In this document: positions 12,701-20,587 of the stretch, piece after piece
Numbering within the stretch: the first letter of the stretch is position 1
Layout: every line of letters starts with the position of its first letter
NCBI GenBank assembly: GCA_033816765.1
Contig: CM066294.1
Span: 2,294,001 to 2,358,000 of the forward strand
DNA: 64,000 nt
Direction: 5' to 3'
Origin: Nothopassalora personata
Taxonomy: Eukaryota; Ascomycota; Dothideomycetes; Mycosphaerellales; Mycosphaerellaceae
Made by a program: the position numbers and the translations under genes
The notes under the pieces: model-generated
What the model saw: the letters and a program-made list of their open reading frames with translations, nothing else
What the model was told of the DNA's origin: nothing
The model's database searches: none

Positions 12701-14248
12701 ATATCGCGTTGTGAAGGCAGTTTTCCATTCATCCCCTTCAGCGATGCGTAGTCGATTGAACGCCGCGATGACATCCAGTTTTGTGAAGTACTTCTTGCCA
12801 CTGATCCGATTGAGGGTATCTTGGATGAGTGGAATGGGGTACCTGGACTTGACTGTGATCGCGTTCAGAGCGCGATAATCAATGCACACGCGCAGGCCGC
12901 CTCCTGGCTTCCTCACGATGATGACTGGTGACGCTGCTGGTGAGTTGCTGCGCTGGATGTTGCCTTTCTCAAGCTGGTCATCCACCCACGCTTTCACCAC
13001 TTCAGACTCCCTGTTGGAGATAGGGTACGGCCTCTTGAAAGGTGGCCTAGCGTCCTTCTTCAGCTTGATCTCATGGTCTAGGCCAGGCCTGTGCGGAGGC
13101 AGTTTGCTGGATTCTTTCTTGGAGAAGAGGTCCTTTCTGTGCTGATAGTGTGCTGGCAACTTTGTTATATCAGCCTCCTTCTCCTTGCGATGCAGTTTCT
13201 CCATGAAGACATCATAATCTGCTGCGCTCATGGCGTAGACTTCCGCTTGGTGTTCCTGCCGGCGGCGTAGCGTCCTGCGGTAGTCGTCTTCGACATACAT
13301 AGCGCATGCAAAGGCGGCATTGCCGCCCATGACTTTCCGTGCTGTCATAGCATGCAGACCCAATGCCTGAGCGGTGACTGGATCTGCTGCGCTCTTCGAC
13401 GCGTGCGTTTCGCGTGGGTTGACCCACATGGTGTGCACTTCCGCGCCTCTTGTGCGGCACAGCTTTTGCAACTCGTAGAGGCTGGTTTGCTCAATGTCAA
13501 CTGGGTCGTGCTTGCGTCCGCGCTCGACTCGTTCGGCGCCGACTTCGACAGGTGAGGAGGCCGATATGTCACTGATGTCTGGCCGCTCAAGGCTGTCGTA
13601 GTCGGGGTCCGGCGTCGGAGGTGGTTCGGAGGCAGGGAGCACGACTGGCAGGTTGACGTTCTTGTAAAGTGAATGCCCTTGGCATCCGTCGTCGCTGAAG
13701 GTGAGCACGCTTCGTTTCCAGTCCTTGTGTGGGCTGTGCTTTGCATGCCACCCAAGGCCAAGGACGATGTCGTAGCAGGTGTCGGTTACCAAGCATTTGA
13801 CGACTTCGATATGGCCTTGGAGGTTCAACTCGATATTCGTGGCTTTGGTGATGATAGTAGGTGCTTGAGAGCCATCACCCAGGCCCAGTGTGAAGGGTTC
13901 GATATCATACAAGGGAAATTTGTGTTTGTGCGCGTAGGAAGTGTTCACGAGTTCAGAATTGGCACCATCATCAAGAAAAGTATATGCATGTATTCCATTT
14001 GCCCTACCCTCCACCACAAAGTGATGTGAGACTTCGGGTCCTTTATCTACTTCTATGGAGGAGGGCGTGTTCGTTCGGGCTTGCAAGGAAAATGCCTGTA
14101 CTGTTCTCATTTCGTGATGTTCATGTTCGTGTGGGGGATGGTGTTCGTGCTGATGTGACACTTCCTGTGTCGGACCATCATCTGTTGCGCTCAGAAGATG
14201 GCCTAGGCGTTTTCCGCCGGTGGTGCTGCAGCAGCAGTCATGCCGTTG
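9575..14248 (-). CDS. pol: Element A Pol polyprotein (protease, RT, RNase H, integrase, chromodomain)
   Basis: Expressed as a -1 extension of Gag. The open frame begins at about 14248 and overlaps the end of gag by 46 bases. The first non-AUG near-start is GTG at 14161, and residue numbers below count from there. Aspartic protease has FLDDGANSELV near residue 65. RT has YLDD near 525. RNase H has ETDASD near 672. Integrase has a zinc-binding end (HECR) near 960, then acidic residues in MDFVVG (994), TDRG (1059) and DGQSEN (1095). The chromodomain, WEVERIL...VKWKGY...STWEP, is at about 1297-1340. A roughly 190-residue acidic tail ends inside the LTR. All catalytic motifs are present. The protease has DDGA rather than the usual D-S/T-G-A. 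Confidence 0.95.
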   Translation of the reverse strand, partial: QRHDCCCSTTGGKRLGHLLSATDDGPTQEVSHQHEHHPPHEHEHHEMRTVQAFSLQARTNTPSSIEVDKGPEVSHHFVVEGRANGIHAYTFLDDGANSELVNTSYAHKHKFPLYDIEPFTLGLGDGSQAPTIITKATNIELNLQGHIEVVKCLVTDTCYDIVLGLGWHAKHSPHKDWKRSVLTFSDDGCQGHSLYKNVNLPVVLPASEPPPTPDPDYDSLERPDISDISASSPVEVGAERVERGRKHDPVDIEQTSLYELQKLCRTRGAEVHTMWVNPRETHASKSAADPVTAQALGLHAMTARKVMGGNAAFACAMYVEDDYRRTLRRRQEHQAEVYAMSAADYDVFMEKLHRKEKEADITKLPAHYQHRKDLFSKKESSKLPPHRPGLDHEIKLKKDARPPFKRPYPISNRESEVVKAWVDDQLEKGNIQRSNSPAASPVIIVRKPGGGLRVCIDYRALNAITVKSRYPIPLIQDTLNRISGKKYFTKLDVIAAFNRLRIAEGDEWKTAFTTRYGQFECLVMPFGLCNAPGTFQSYINDALREYLDDFTSAYLDDALIFSDTLEEHIVHVDKVMAKLQAAGLQLDIDKCEFHVQETKYLGLVIGAEGIKMDKEKIVAIQEWETPRNPTDILSFLGFCNFYRRFIRNYSGIAYPMTQLTKKDVPWLWDDTCQTAFDCMKQAFAEEDIVLAHFVPGRETKLETDASDFVTAAVLSQKGEDGVWRPVAFMSKKMSPQECNYDIYDKELLAIVKAFEEWKPELISGDIDGDSEDTDFENLTDESGKPILVYSDHKNLEWFTSTKVLNRRQARWSEFLSQFYFKIVYIPGKTNIKPDTLTRRPQDVPASDEDPRRQHQEQTLLPEHRFLNISPMKIRPEGNDLMTEIRTAYGAPEMQQALRELDAGEPCGLLRRHRMDDSDAVAIGGLIYMKNRYGGYNVFVPDAPDLRFEVFKAYHSTPSAGHPGRAKTFELITRDFIWPGLSQYVRNKVFKCHECRSSKPSQTQYPGLLKPLPIPFELWDEIAMDFVVGLPESTDCNGVTYTNALTITDRTGKGCHMIPVKEMTAEYIAEVFVRDYYRLHGAPLSIVTDRGSQWLSAFWQRFCELVGIDHKLSTAFHPETDGQSENTNKEMEKYLRVFIDYAQGDWVQWLPLAEFAKNNHATEATGVSPFFAERGRNPRTGNFNGDTLPKRLMPTKQRLSAEGAERFAQQMKDLHAHLHECLRYDQALQADNANMHRTVPPRYEPGDHVYINTKNWKSSRPAKKLDVKWFGPVTVTTALGENAYSVALPDKIRVHNSFHSNLLRLADPEDDARPPPIEVTDETGNTFKTWEVERILDSKPKGRGITMLVKWKGYLDSESTWEPASVVCKDAPKAVADFKHNNPTKSIPVNFHPPPGWIPNETLRDMRPEADVHIMDLAPQVTTVARPPSVGTGAVALPVGDHTPSNVAVGNSEGVSVPASNATTDTTSTDEAIEAAQMELLDETDGMEDDEAFAYALRKIQGHTLRDEGVLRGGWCHGRSASEGFGMDHVTSEHVTRMTQPGPKPTRDTSALKYRPRP
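9707..9722 (-). other. Polypurine tract of element A
   Basis: Sense strand reads TTGAGGGGGGGTGG immediately before the 3' LTR. It is the expected primer for plus-strand DNA synthesis. It overlaps the pol coding sequence. Confidence 0.85.
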
Positions 14249-16275
14249 TTAGCAGTTTTGCGCTTGGGTCGCTCGTACGGGTCGAGTGGACAGCCGGCAG
14301 CTCCAGACGCGTGTCCGGTGCCGCGGCAGCGTAGGCAACCACCACTCGCGATGATCTGGGTACGCTGATCCTGAGTGAGTGGTGCGAGGTTCTTGTATTG
14401 CTCAGGTCGGTCCTTCCATGGAAGCAACGCCTGGTTGGTGTGTGGGGAGCGACCGAGTGGTGCATTCACATCAGCAGGGATTGCTGGCGGTGTCACCTGG
14501 CCGACAGTTGGCGGAGTTGCACCTGGTGCGGCGCCCGAGGGCTTGCCAGGTGGCTTCTTGTTGTCCTTGTTGTCGTTGACCTTTCGTGGCAGGTCGATAT
14601 CAAGCTGAGCCATCTCACTCTCCAGTCGGTAGCACTGTGCCGCCAGACTCTCGGCGGTCTTAAACTCTGGCAGTCCTACCAGGCGGTTGCGGTATTTGAA
14701 GCTAAGCTTCTTCTTGAGTTCCTGTGCCTCTTGCTTACGGCTCGTAGCAGGTGGTAGGCGCGCGCGCTCCTTCTGATACTTCGCGTAGAATACGGAGAAC
14801 TTGTCTGAGTCGTTCATCTTGAGTGCGTCCATGTTGTTGCGAGCCGTTCCTTCTGGGTCGTAGTCGCCGAAGTTCTTGTTGAGGAATTTGAGTGCTTTGC
14901 GTACAGACGTGAACTGCTTGCTAGTGGTCTGTCTGCCGAAGACGATCTTCTGAGGGATGTGGTTTCGCAACATCTGCTGTGCTAGACCAGTGGTGCACTC
15001 CTGCAGGAAGCGCAAGGCGGACGGAACGTCCTTGAAGACGGATACAGAGAACTTGTTACCCACCTGGATTGTCCATTCATCCAGGCTTGGTGAGTCCTTG
15101 CCGTAGTTTTCTCCTGAGAACTTGGGCTTAGGCATGTCGACACGGCTATTTGTCTTGAAGTCTTCTGTCATGGTGGGATCGTAACGCACGACATCGACTG
15201 AGTCGAGGGGAATGACTTCGAAGTCCTCGTCTTCACCCTTCTTCTTGCTCTTGCCCTTGCTCTTGCTCTTGCGCTGAGGGCGTGCGTCGTAGTCGGATTC
15301 TGAGTCGGAGTCGGAGTCGGAGGAAGATGAATCGGATGAGTCGGAGTCGTAAGGATTGCTGCGCTCCTTGCGCTCCTTGCTAGGTGCAGACTCCTTTTCA
15401 GCCTCCTCAGTAGGCTTCTCAGGATTGTCGGCAGGCTTGTCGCCGCGGCGACGTCGAGACAAAGAGAGTTCACGGGCGGAGCGTTCCTTGGGCTTCTCAG
15501 CAGGACGACCGCGCTTGGCGTCCTCAAGGTCCTGCTTGAGTTTCTGAATGGTTTGTTGAAGACCTGCTATATCGGTAGCGGTAGGTGCGGTGTCGTCAGG
15601 AACTAGAGAGTCTAGTTCCTTGACTTTGTCCTTAAGCGCGTCGACCTCTTTCTCAGCAGCCTTAGTGTTGTTATACCAGGTGTCGGCTTCCTGCCTCAAC
15701 TCGTGTTCAGATTTCGCAGTGTGCTGAAGTTCTGTGAAGACCTCCTCGAACTTCTTCTTGTTCAGCTCATTGGCATCGAACAGCGCCGCCCCATCCAGGA
15801 TGGCTTGGCGGTGATCGGCCTCGAGCTTACGAAGTGCGTACGAGATGGCTTGTGGTTGGCTCTTGACGTGTTCGTGAAGCTGGGTCGCATCGAGTGACTG
15901 CAGCTGTTCGAGTGGGATGCGGTAGGTGCCCGAGCGACCTTGTGTGTCTGTCCAATCAACGGCAAAGTCCTTTCGTGAGGTATCCTTCGTGCCGTCGTCG
16001 TTCATGTGGCTATCAACATCACTCTCGTGTATCAATGCTGCGAGGTTGAATGTGTCTGGGATTTGTGATGCCTCTTCCTCCTCATCCTCGGGAAGTTCAT
16101 CGAGAATCGCTCGTTCCTGTTCGGCGTATTTGGTGTAGGGATCTATCGCAACGGAGTCATCGGACTGGGTGTGCTGATCGGATCGCGTGAAGAGTTCTGA
16201 GTTTCGAGTCAGTCGCGAACGGCGCTCGACACGTTGAGTATCGGCGCCGCCGCCAGGTTGATTTAGTCTGGCCAT
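14203..16275 (-). CDS. gag: Element A Gag, 690 aa
   Basis: Starts at ATG 16275, 160 bases inside the 5' LTR. It has a low-complexity N-terminus and a long charged coiled coil (about residues 150-250). A Ser/Asp-rich linker (Asp-Ser repeats, about 305-325) and a Lys-rich patch follow. A capsid-like middle (about 370-560) resembles retrotransposon Gag. The C-terminal zinc knuckle is non-standard, CLRCRGTGHASGAAGC, with six rather than four residues before the last Cys. The last codons before TAG contain GGAAAAC, near but not identical to a canonical -1 slippery heptamer; pol is in the -1 frame. Confidence 0.93.
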   Translation of the reverse strand: MARLNQPGGGADTQRVERRSRLTRNSELFTRSDQHTQSDDSVAIDPYTKYAEQERAILDELPEDEEEEASQIPDTFNLAALIHESDVDSHMNDDGTKDTSRKDFAVDWTDTQGRSGTYRIPLEQLQSLDATQLHEHVKSQPQAISYALRKLEADHRQAILDGAALFDANELNKKKFEEVFTELQHTAKSEHELRQEADTWYNNTKAAEKEVDALKDKVKELDSLVPDDTAPTATDIAGLQQTIQKLKQDLEDAKRGRPAEKPKERSARELSLSRRRRGDKPADNPEKPTEEAEKESAPSKERKERSNPYDSDSSDSSSSDSDSDSESDYDARPQRKSKSKGKSKKKGEDEDFEVIPLDSVDVVRYDPTMTEDFKTNSRVDMPKPKFSGENYGKDSPSLDEWTIQVGNKFSVSVFKDVPSALRFLQECTTGLAQQMLRNHIPQKIVFGRQTTSKQFTSVRKALKFLNKNFGDYDPEGTARNNMDALKMNDSDKFSVFYAKYQKERARLPPATSRKQEAQELKKKLSFKYRNRLVGLPEFKTAESLAAQCYRLESEMAQLDIDLPRKVNDNKDNKKPPGKPSGAAPGATPPTVGQVTPPAIPADVNAPLGRSPHTNQALLPWKDRPEQYKNLAPLTQDQRTQIIASGGCLRCRGTGHASGAAGCPLDPYERPKRKTANNGMTAAAAPPAENA
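14206..14216 (-). promoter_or_regulatory. Candidate -1 frameshift site, element A
   Basis: Gag-frame codons are GCG GAA AAC GCC TAG. The heptamer G-GAA-AAC would allow A-site slippage (AAC to AAA) but only partial P-site re-pairing. It lies inside the 46-base gag/pol overlap. It is weaker than the GGGAAAA sites of B and D. Confidence 0.45.
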
Positions 16276-16423
16276 GCTGGCCGACGTGCGCCTTTCTGGC
16301 GACTCGGGGAAAGAGAGAGCACTGCGCTATCTTTGCGCTAGTGCGAGTCGGGGATTTCGAGGAGTCGCGATGTCGCGATTTTTGAGCTGAGCGGCGCTGA
16401 ATGTGGCAGCGTCCTTGTTGGCG

Positions 16424-16432
16424 AGCTATCGA
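16424..16432 (-). other. Self-primer binding site of element A
   Basis: Sense strand just after the 5' LTR reads CT then TCGATAGCT. The nine bases are the exact complement of AGCTATCGA inside the sense LTR (plus-strand 16483-16491). The two-base gap to the LTR end matches element D. This resembles Tf1/sushi self-priming. Confidence 0.7.
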
Positions 16433-16434
16433 AG

Positions 16435-16640
16435 TGTCACGAGGCTACAGTGCGAGAGTGCAGGGGTGTAGTATTAACAAAGTCGATAGCTAAAGAGAGA
16501 AGTAGGTTCTAAGGTCGAGGCCTATACTTAAGGGCCGAGGTGTCGCGGGTCGGCTTCGGGCCGGGCTGAGTCATCCTGGTCACGTGCTCTGAGGTCACGT
16601 GATCCATCCCAAATCCTTCACTTGCGGAGCGGCCGTGACA
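16435..16640 (-). repeat. 5' LTR of element A
   Basis: 206 bp, identical by eye to 9501-9706, followed by target copy ATCAT (16641-16645). The predicted RNA start is at about 16491, giving U3 of about 149 bp and R+U5 of about 57 bp. Confidence 0.97.
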
Positions 16641-16645
16641 ATCAT

Positions 16646-18310
16646 TTTACGAGAATAGAAGGCAATTAGATGCTACTTAGTCCTAAATAGCTAAGAGATA
16701 ATGCCTACAATCGTAAAACCTAAGGTATCCATCTTAACCCTCGTACGTAACGAAGGGTCGAAGTGCCTTAGGATAGGTGCTCCGAGGAACCTAGCTTTTA
16801 GCCGTTAGAACGCTTACTCCTCGTAAGCGGACTACATAAGAGGCCCTTACTTCTTACTATTCTTACATCCCTTTAGTAGGTCTATTAATAGCTTCGTAAT
16901 CCTCGAGTACCCTTCGATAAAGCGCCTATAGAAGTTATAGAATCCTAGGAAGGATTAAACCTTATAAAAACTCGTAGGCGTAGGCTATTCCTCGATAGCG
17001 GCTACCCTACTTCTATCTATCGACACGCCTACGGCGCTTACGACAAACCTAAGGAACTCTACGCTCTCCTAGAAGAAGTAACACTTCTTAGGGTTTACGA
17101 ATAGAGCAAACTTCCGTAGCCTCGTAAGCACTTTACGTACGGCTCGTACGTGTGCCTTACGCGTCTCGCTATAGATAAGGATATTATCTAGGTAGACTAC
17201 GTAAATGTTATTAACTAAGCCGGTTAGCGCCTTGTTAATATACCCTTAAAAGGTTACTAGTGCGTTAGTTAACCCGAACGGCATTACTAGGTACTCGTAG
17301 TGTCCGTATCGCGTACGAAACGTAGTCTTCTACTTATCGCCTCGCTTAATAGGGATACGATGGTAGGCGTCCTTTAAATCGATTATAGTAAAGAACCTAG
17401 AACCTAATAGCCTATCTAGCGTCTCGCTAATTAGGGGTAGGGGGTATTGGTTCTTTACTATAATCTCATTTAAGCCTCTATAGTCTATATAGAGCCTAAG
17501 GGTGCCGTCTTTCTTTAGTACGAATAAGATAGGCGCACCCGCCTCGCTTACGGACCGCTTAATCTAGCCCTTCTCTATCGCCTCGGCGATATACTTCTTT
17601 AAAGCCTCTAACTCCGCGGCTTAAAGGGGGGTTTCTTTCCTTTAACGAGATTAATCGTATACTTAACCCCGTCGGGCAGCTTACGCTTCGCACGCTTATT
17701 AGGTACGTACACATCTCGGAAGTTAGCGAACTCTTTAGGCTAGTTTAAGCCTTCTCCTTCGTCGGACGCTATAGTAACCGTACGAACACTTATAGTATAT
17801 ACCTACTCTAAGTTGCCGAGATCCTTAAGGAACTCGCTTACGCTACGCTACTTTACCGTATACGTCTCCGCGCCGTAGAACTACTAGTCCTTACAATCGC
17901 TCTTTACGATCCGATTACGGTATCTCTAGGGTCTACCTAAAATTACTAATAGCCTACCTATAGGTACCGCGTAGTAGATAGCGTTACTTACGCGCTCTAC
18001 TCCCGCGTTATTAGCGAGTCGTAGCCGAACCGTAAAGGCGCCGTAGTAATACCCTAGGTTATACGTATACGACTCTAACTTCGGTAGCCTTACCCTATTA
18101 ATAGGTTACATTTAATGTCGGAGTATATACTTATACGATACTAGGCTAAGATCCGTATAGTTATCTAGGAGAAACGTAGCCTCGCGAAAGCCCTTACGAG
18201 TCTCGACTACGCCTCGTAAGTAACGCGCTAGACACATATCTACTCGCCTTAAAGGGTCGACTTTAGGAAAACTCGGACTTAGGAGCGACCTACTTCTAGT
18301 CCTCTACCTT
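16646..18310 (-). pseudogene. pol: B' pol, N-terminal part (protease, RT), RIPed
   Basis: Continues the pol alignment with intact B at about 22570-24250. It covers RNase H, RT (the YLDD region near 17190) and the protease region, with stops throughout. The gag-pol junction occurs once here (CCTTTTCCCTAG near 18309), whereas intact B carries it in four tandem copies. Confidence 0.9.
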
Positions 18311-19184
18311 TTCCCTAGTCGCTACCCTTCTTAGTTAGAGCCTTCGTAGCGTCTACCCTACGAACCGCTTACGCGTTACGGTCCTTCTATAGGTGCCTAT
18401 TCGGGCAATCCGTCTTAATATAACCCTTCTTATAGCATCTATAGCACTCCGCTTTAGTCCTATCGAAGGTTATAGACAATCCGCCGGCGTCCCGCTAGTG
18501 ACTCGTACCCGGGTCGCGCGACGCCTAACTATGCTTCTACTACTTTGAGCTACGATCACTTCGCCCTTAGTCGCCCTTAGTCTCTCGCCTACGGCGACTA
18601 TACTGCCCGCGGTCGTGCCCTCCGCTACTACGCTCCGTACTTTTAATACGCGAAGCTAGGATTACTAGTTCCTCTCTAGTTATTAGGATGTTATAAAACT
18701 TAACGATTGCGGACCGTAGGCTAGGCGTAAGCTTAGCGAGTATATGCCGTACGCGTTACGCCTCCGTATAGTCCCCTAACTAATCCTCTATAACATCTAG
18801 CTTAGTTATAAACTAACGCACTGTCTAGTTATCCTTCTATTTCACCGCCTTATACTCTAACATTACGTTAAGCACGCGGTTTATAGGGTTACCGCATACG
18901 TCTTGATAGAACTCCTTAAAGTCCTAGTATATATACCCTTTAAGGTTAAGGACGCTATAGTTAGCGTACTATCGCTCACTTACCTCTCCGCTTAGGTACA
19001 TAACCCTATATAGGACCTTTAACTCGTTCGTCGTATACGTGCCGCCTAAGAGGGTAAAGATAAGAGAGAGCTCCCTTAGGAATACCCGTGCTTTCTTAAT
19101 CGAGTCCCCTCTAAAAGGCGTAGGTTCTTTAAGACGTAAACGGGTCGCATACGATACGACCGCGCCTCGAGCTACGATATCATC
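18311..19184 (-). pseudogene. gag: B' gag, C-terminal part, RIPed, cut by element B
   Basis: Matches intact B gag from its stop region to codon about 95. The zinc-knuckle region is near 18420-18460. It breaks at 19184 where element B is inserted. The rest is at 25914-26174. The short open frame here (about 18969-19331) is a remnant running into B's LTR. Confidence 0.88.
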
Positions 19185-19381
19185 TGTTAAGGGGATGTCG
19201 CAATGTATAGCACGCCCACGACCTGCCAGTCGTAGATGAACTAATTCTTGCCTTTTGTTCAAGACGCATCGCGCGTCGCAAGGTGTACTCATGCGTGTCA
19301 CGTGCGGCTTGGCAGCCGGTCGCGACCGCATGTCACATGCAAGGCCACATGTAGGGGTTAGCCACTGGGCTGCCCCTTACA
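19185..19381 (-). repeat. 3' LTR of element B
   Basis: 197 bp, from TGTTAAGGGG to CCCCTTACA. U3 contains the palindrome CGGTCGCGACCG (19317-19328). It also contains CTAATTCTT (19241-19249), which pairs with the primer site. Being next to the antisense gene, it probably also supplies that gene's upstream region. Confidence 0.97.
19317..19328. promoter_or_regulatory. CGG-N6-CCG palindrome in the B LTR
   Basis: CGGTCGCGACCG is a perfect 12-bp palindrome with CGG and CCG triplets six bases apart. Known fungal Zn2Cys6 dimers recognise this site type (Ppr1-like spacing). It is repeated at 25844-25855 in the other LTR and retained in RIPed B' LTRs. It also contains GGTCG and CGACC, the motif clustered in the C and D LTRs. 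Binding by the element's own zinc-cluster protein is inference. Confidence 0.45.
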
Positions 19382-19400
19382 ATTGCCTCCCCTCCCGTGC
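19382..19400 (-). other. Polypurine tract of element B
   Basis: Sense strand reads CACGGGAGGGGAGGCAAT directly before the 3' LTR. Confidence 0.8.
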
Positions 19401-19682
19401 GAGCTGTCCTCAGCTCGCTAGTTGCTACGTAGAGGCTCCTATGTACTTCCAGAACCATAGTTGCTATGCGGCCCACATGCGGGTTGCGTGCGTGTCGTCA
19501 TGTAGGTGTAGGTGAGTGAGGCTTGGTTGCCATGCCGACGCAGCTGGTTAGGGGCATAAAACTCCAGCCCAACCCAGCCCTTTCTCAGCACGCTCCCCAG
19601 CTCATCACCTTCGCCACACCACCACCACGCACCCGCACCGCACCATCATCGCAAGCGCCTCGCCAGCATCATCATCATCATC
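19401..19682 (+). other. Upstream region of the B antisense gene
   Basis: About 280 bases between the polypurine tract and the antisense start codon, with no open gene of its own. A TATA-like CATAAAA lies at about 19554-19560, followed by a C-rich pyrimidine stretch as in fungal core promoters. This is consistent with rightward transcription starting here or in the LTR. Confidence 0.5.
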
Positions 19683-20453
19683 ATGTCGGCCGTGCCCTCC
19701 TCGCCGCCATTCTCTGGCCGCTCCGCCTCCTCCAGCAGCACCAGCAGCGACAGCACCACCAGCGCCGCAGAAGACGAGCGCCGCCAGGCGGCTCTGGTGC
19801 GCGACGCACCCAGAACGCCTGGTGGTCGCAAGCGACCAGCATCACCCTCGCAGCCACCAACGCCCTCGCCAGCCACCAAGCTCTCGCAGAGAATCAACAT
19901 GTGCATGCGGTGCCTCCCGTACTTCGTCAGGGGTAAGTCTCCACGCGCGTCGCCTGCGATTCGCATGCTAACCACTTGCTAGACGAGGCCGATGACTGTG
20001 ATAGTGTCACCACCGGCGAGCTCCTGAAGAAGTGTGGCCGCTGCAGGCGCAGCAAACACAGCTGCGTGCCCAACACCAGCCACGCCATCGCCTCGCTGGT
20101 GAGCCGCCTGCGCGCCGCGCGGTCCCAGCGCGACTTCCTCACGGCCATGATGGGCCAGGCGCCCACAGACCTCCAGCAGCAGGAGCTGGTGGAGCAGATC
20201 CGCCTGTGTGCCCAGCTGGGCAACGACATCAAGGAGGTAAGTCGCTGCTTCGCTCGTGCGAGTCGACTGCTACTCGCGGGGGAGGGCTCTAGTGCGTCCC
20301 CTGTGCTTCGGCTGACCCTTCCTATAGGCCATCAGGCAGTTCAATGCCTACAAGCACAAGCGTGCCGGGGAGACCCGCATGCGTGCCTCCGCCGCCGCCG
20401 CCACCACTGCCGACCAGGCATTCTTGCCTGAGTCACTGCGTGACGACAACTGA
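19683..20453 (+). CDS. Antisense zinc-cluster/coiled-coil protein of element B, 209 aa, three exons
   Basis: Exons are 19683-19932, 19983-20236 and 20328-20453. Intron 1 (50 nt) has GTAAGT, GCTAAC and AG; intron 2 (91 nt) has GTAAGT, GCTGAC and CCTATAG. Splicing gives one frame ending at TGA. The product has a Ser/Pro-rich N-terminus (1-70). Six cysteines at 74, 77, 89, 101, 104 and 111 give C-X2-C-X11-C-X11-C-X2-C-X6-C, close to the fungal Zn2Cys6 DNA-binding domain with longer first loops. A probable coiled coil (about 118-170) and an Ala-rich tail follow. The third Cys exists only after intron 1 is spliced. The gene is antisense to gag-pol, so its introns are kept during retrotransposition. 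Sequence-specific DNA binding is inferred, not shown. Confidence 0.82.
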
Positions 20454-20587
20454 GGCGCTCGCCTCACACGCTGCTCGCGGGCTCCTCGCCTGCTACCACT
20501 CTGCGTGGCCCCTGGTGGGCGCGCCACTCTTCAGCTTTTGTTTTGTTTATAGTTGAGAAAAGTTTTGTCTGTGCTCCAGTGCCAGTC

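Larger units (their letters stand above)
9501..16640 (-). mobile_element. Element A: intact Ty3/gypsy chromovirus-type LTR retrotransposon
   Basis: 7,140 bp, sense on the minus strand, bounded by two 206-bp LTRs (9501-9706 and 16435-16640) that read identical by eye, with 5-bp target duplication ATCAT. It has long open gag and pol frames, a polypurine tract at 9707-9722 and a self-complementary primer site at 16424-16432. It is not RIPed, so it inserted after B' was mutated. Unlike B, C and D it has no antisense gene: pol runs into the 3' LTR. Confidence 0.97.

Noticed and set aside
9688..14334. Plus-strand open frames across element A, checked for an antisense gene like those in B, C and D
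   Set aside because: All overlap pol or gag codons on the other strand, with no CX2C pairs or coiled coil in the right place; pol reaches the LTR, leaving no room.
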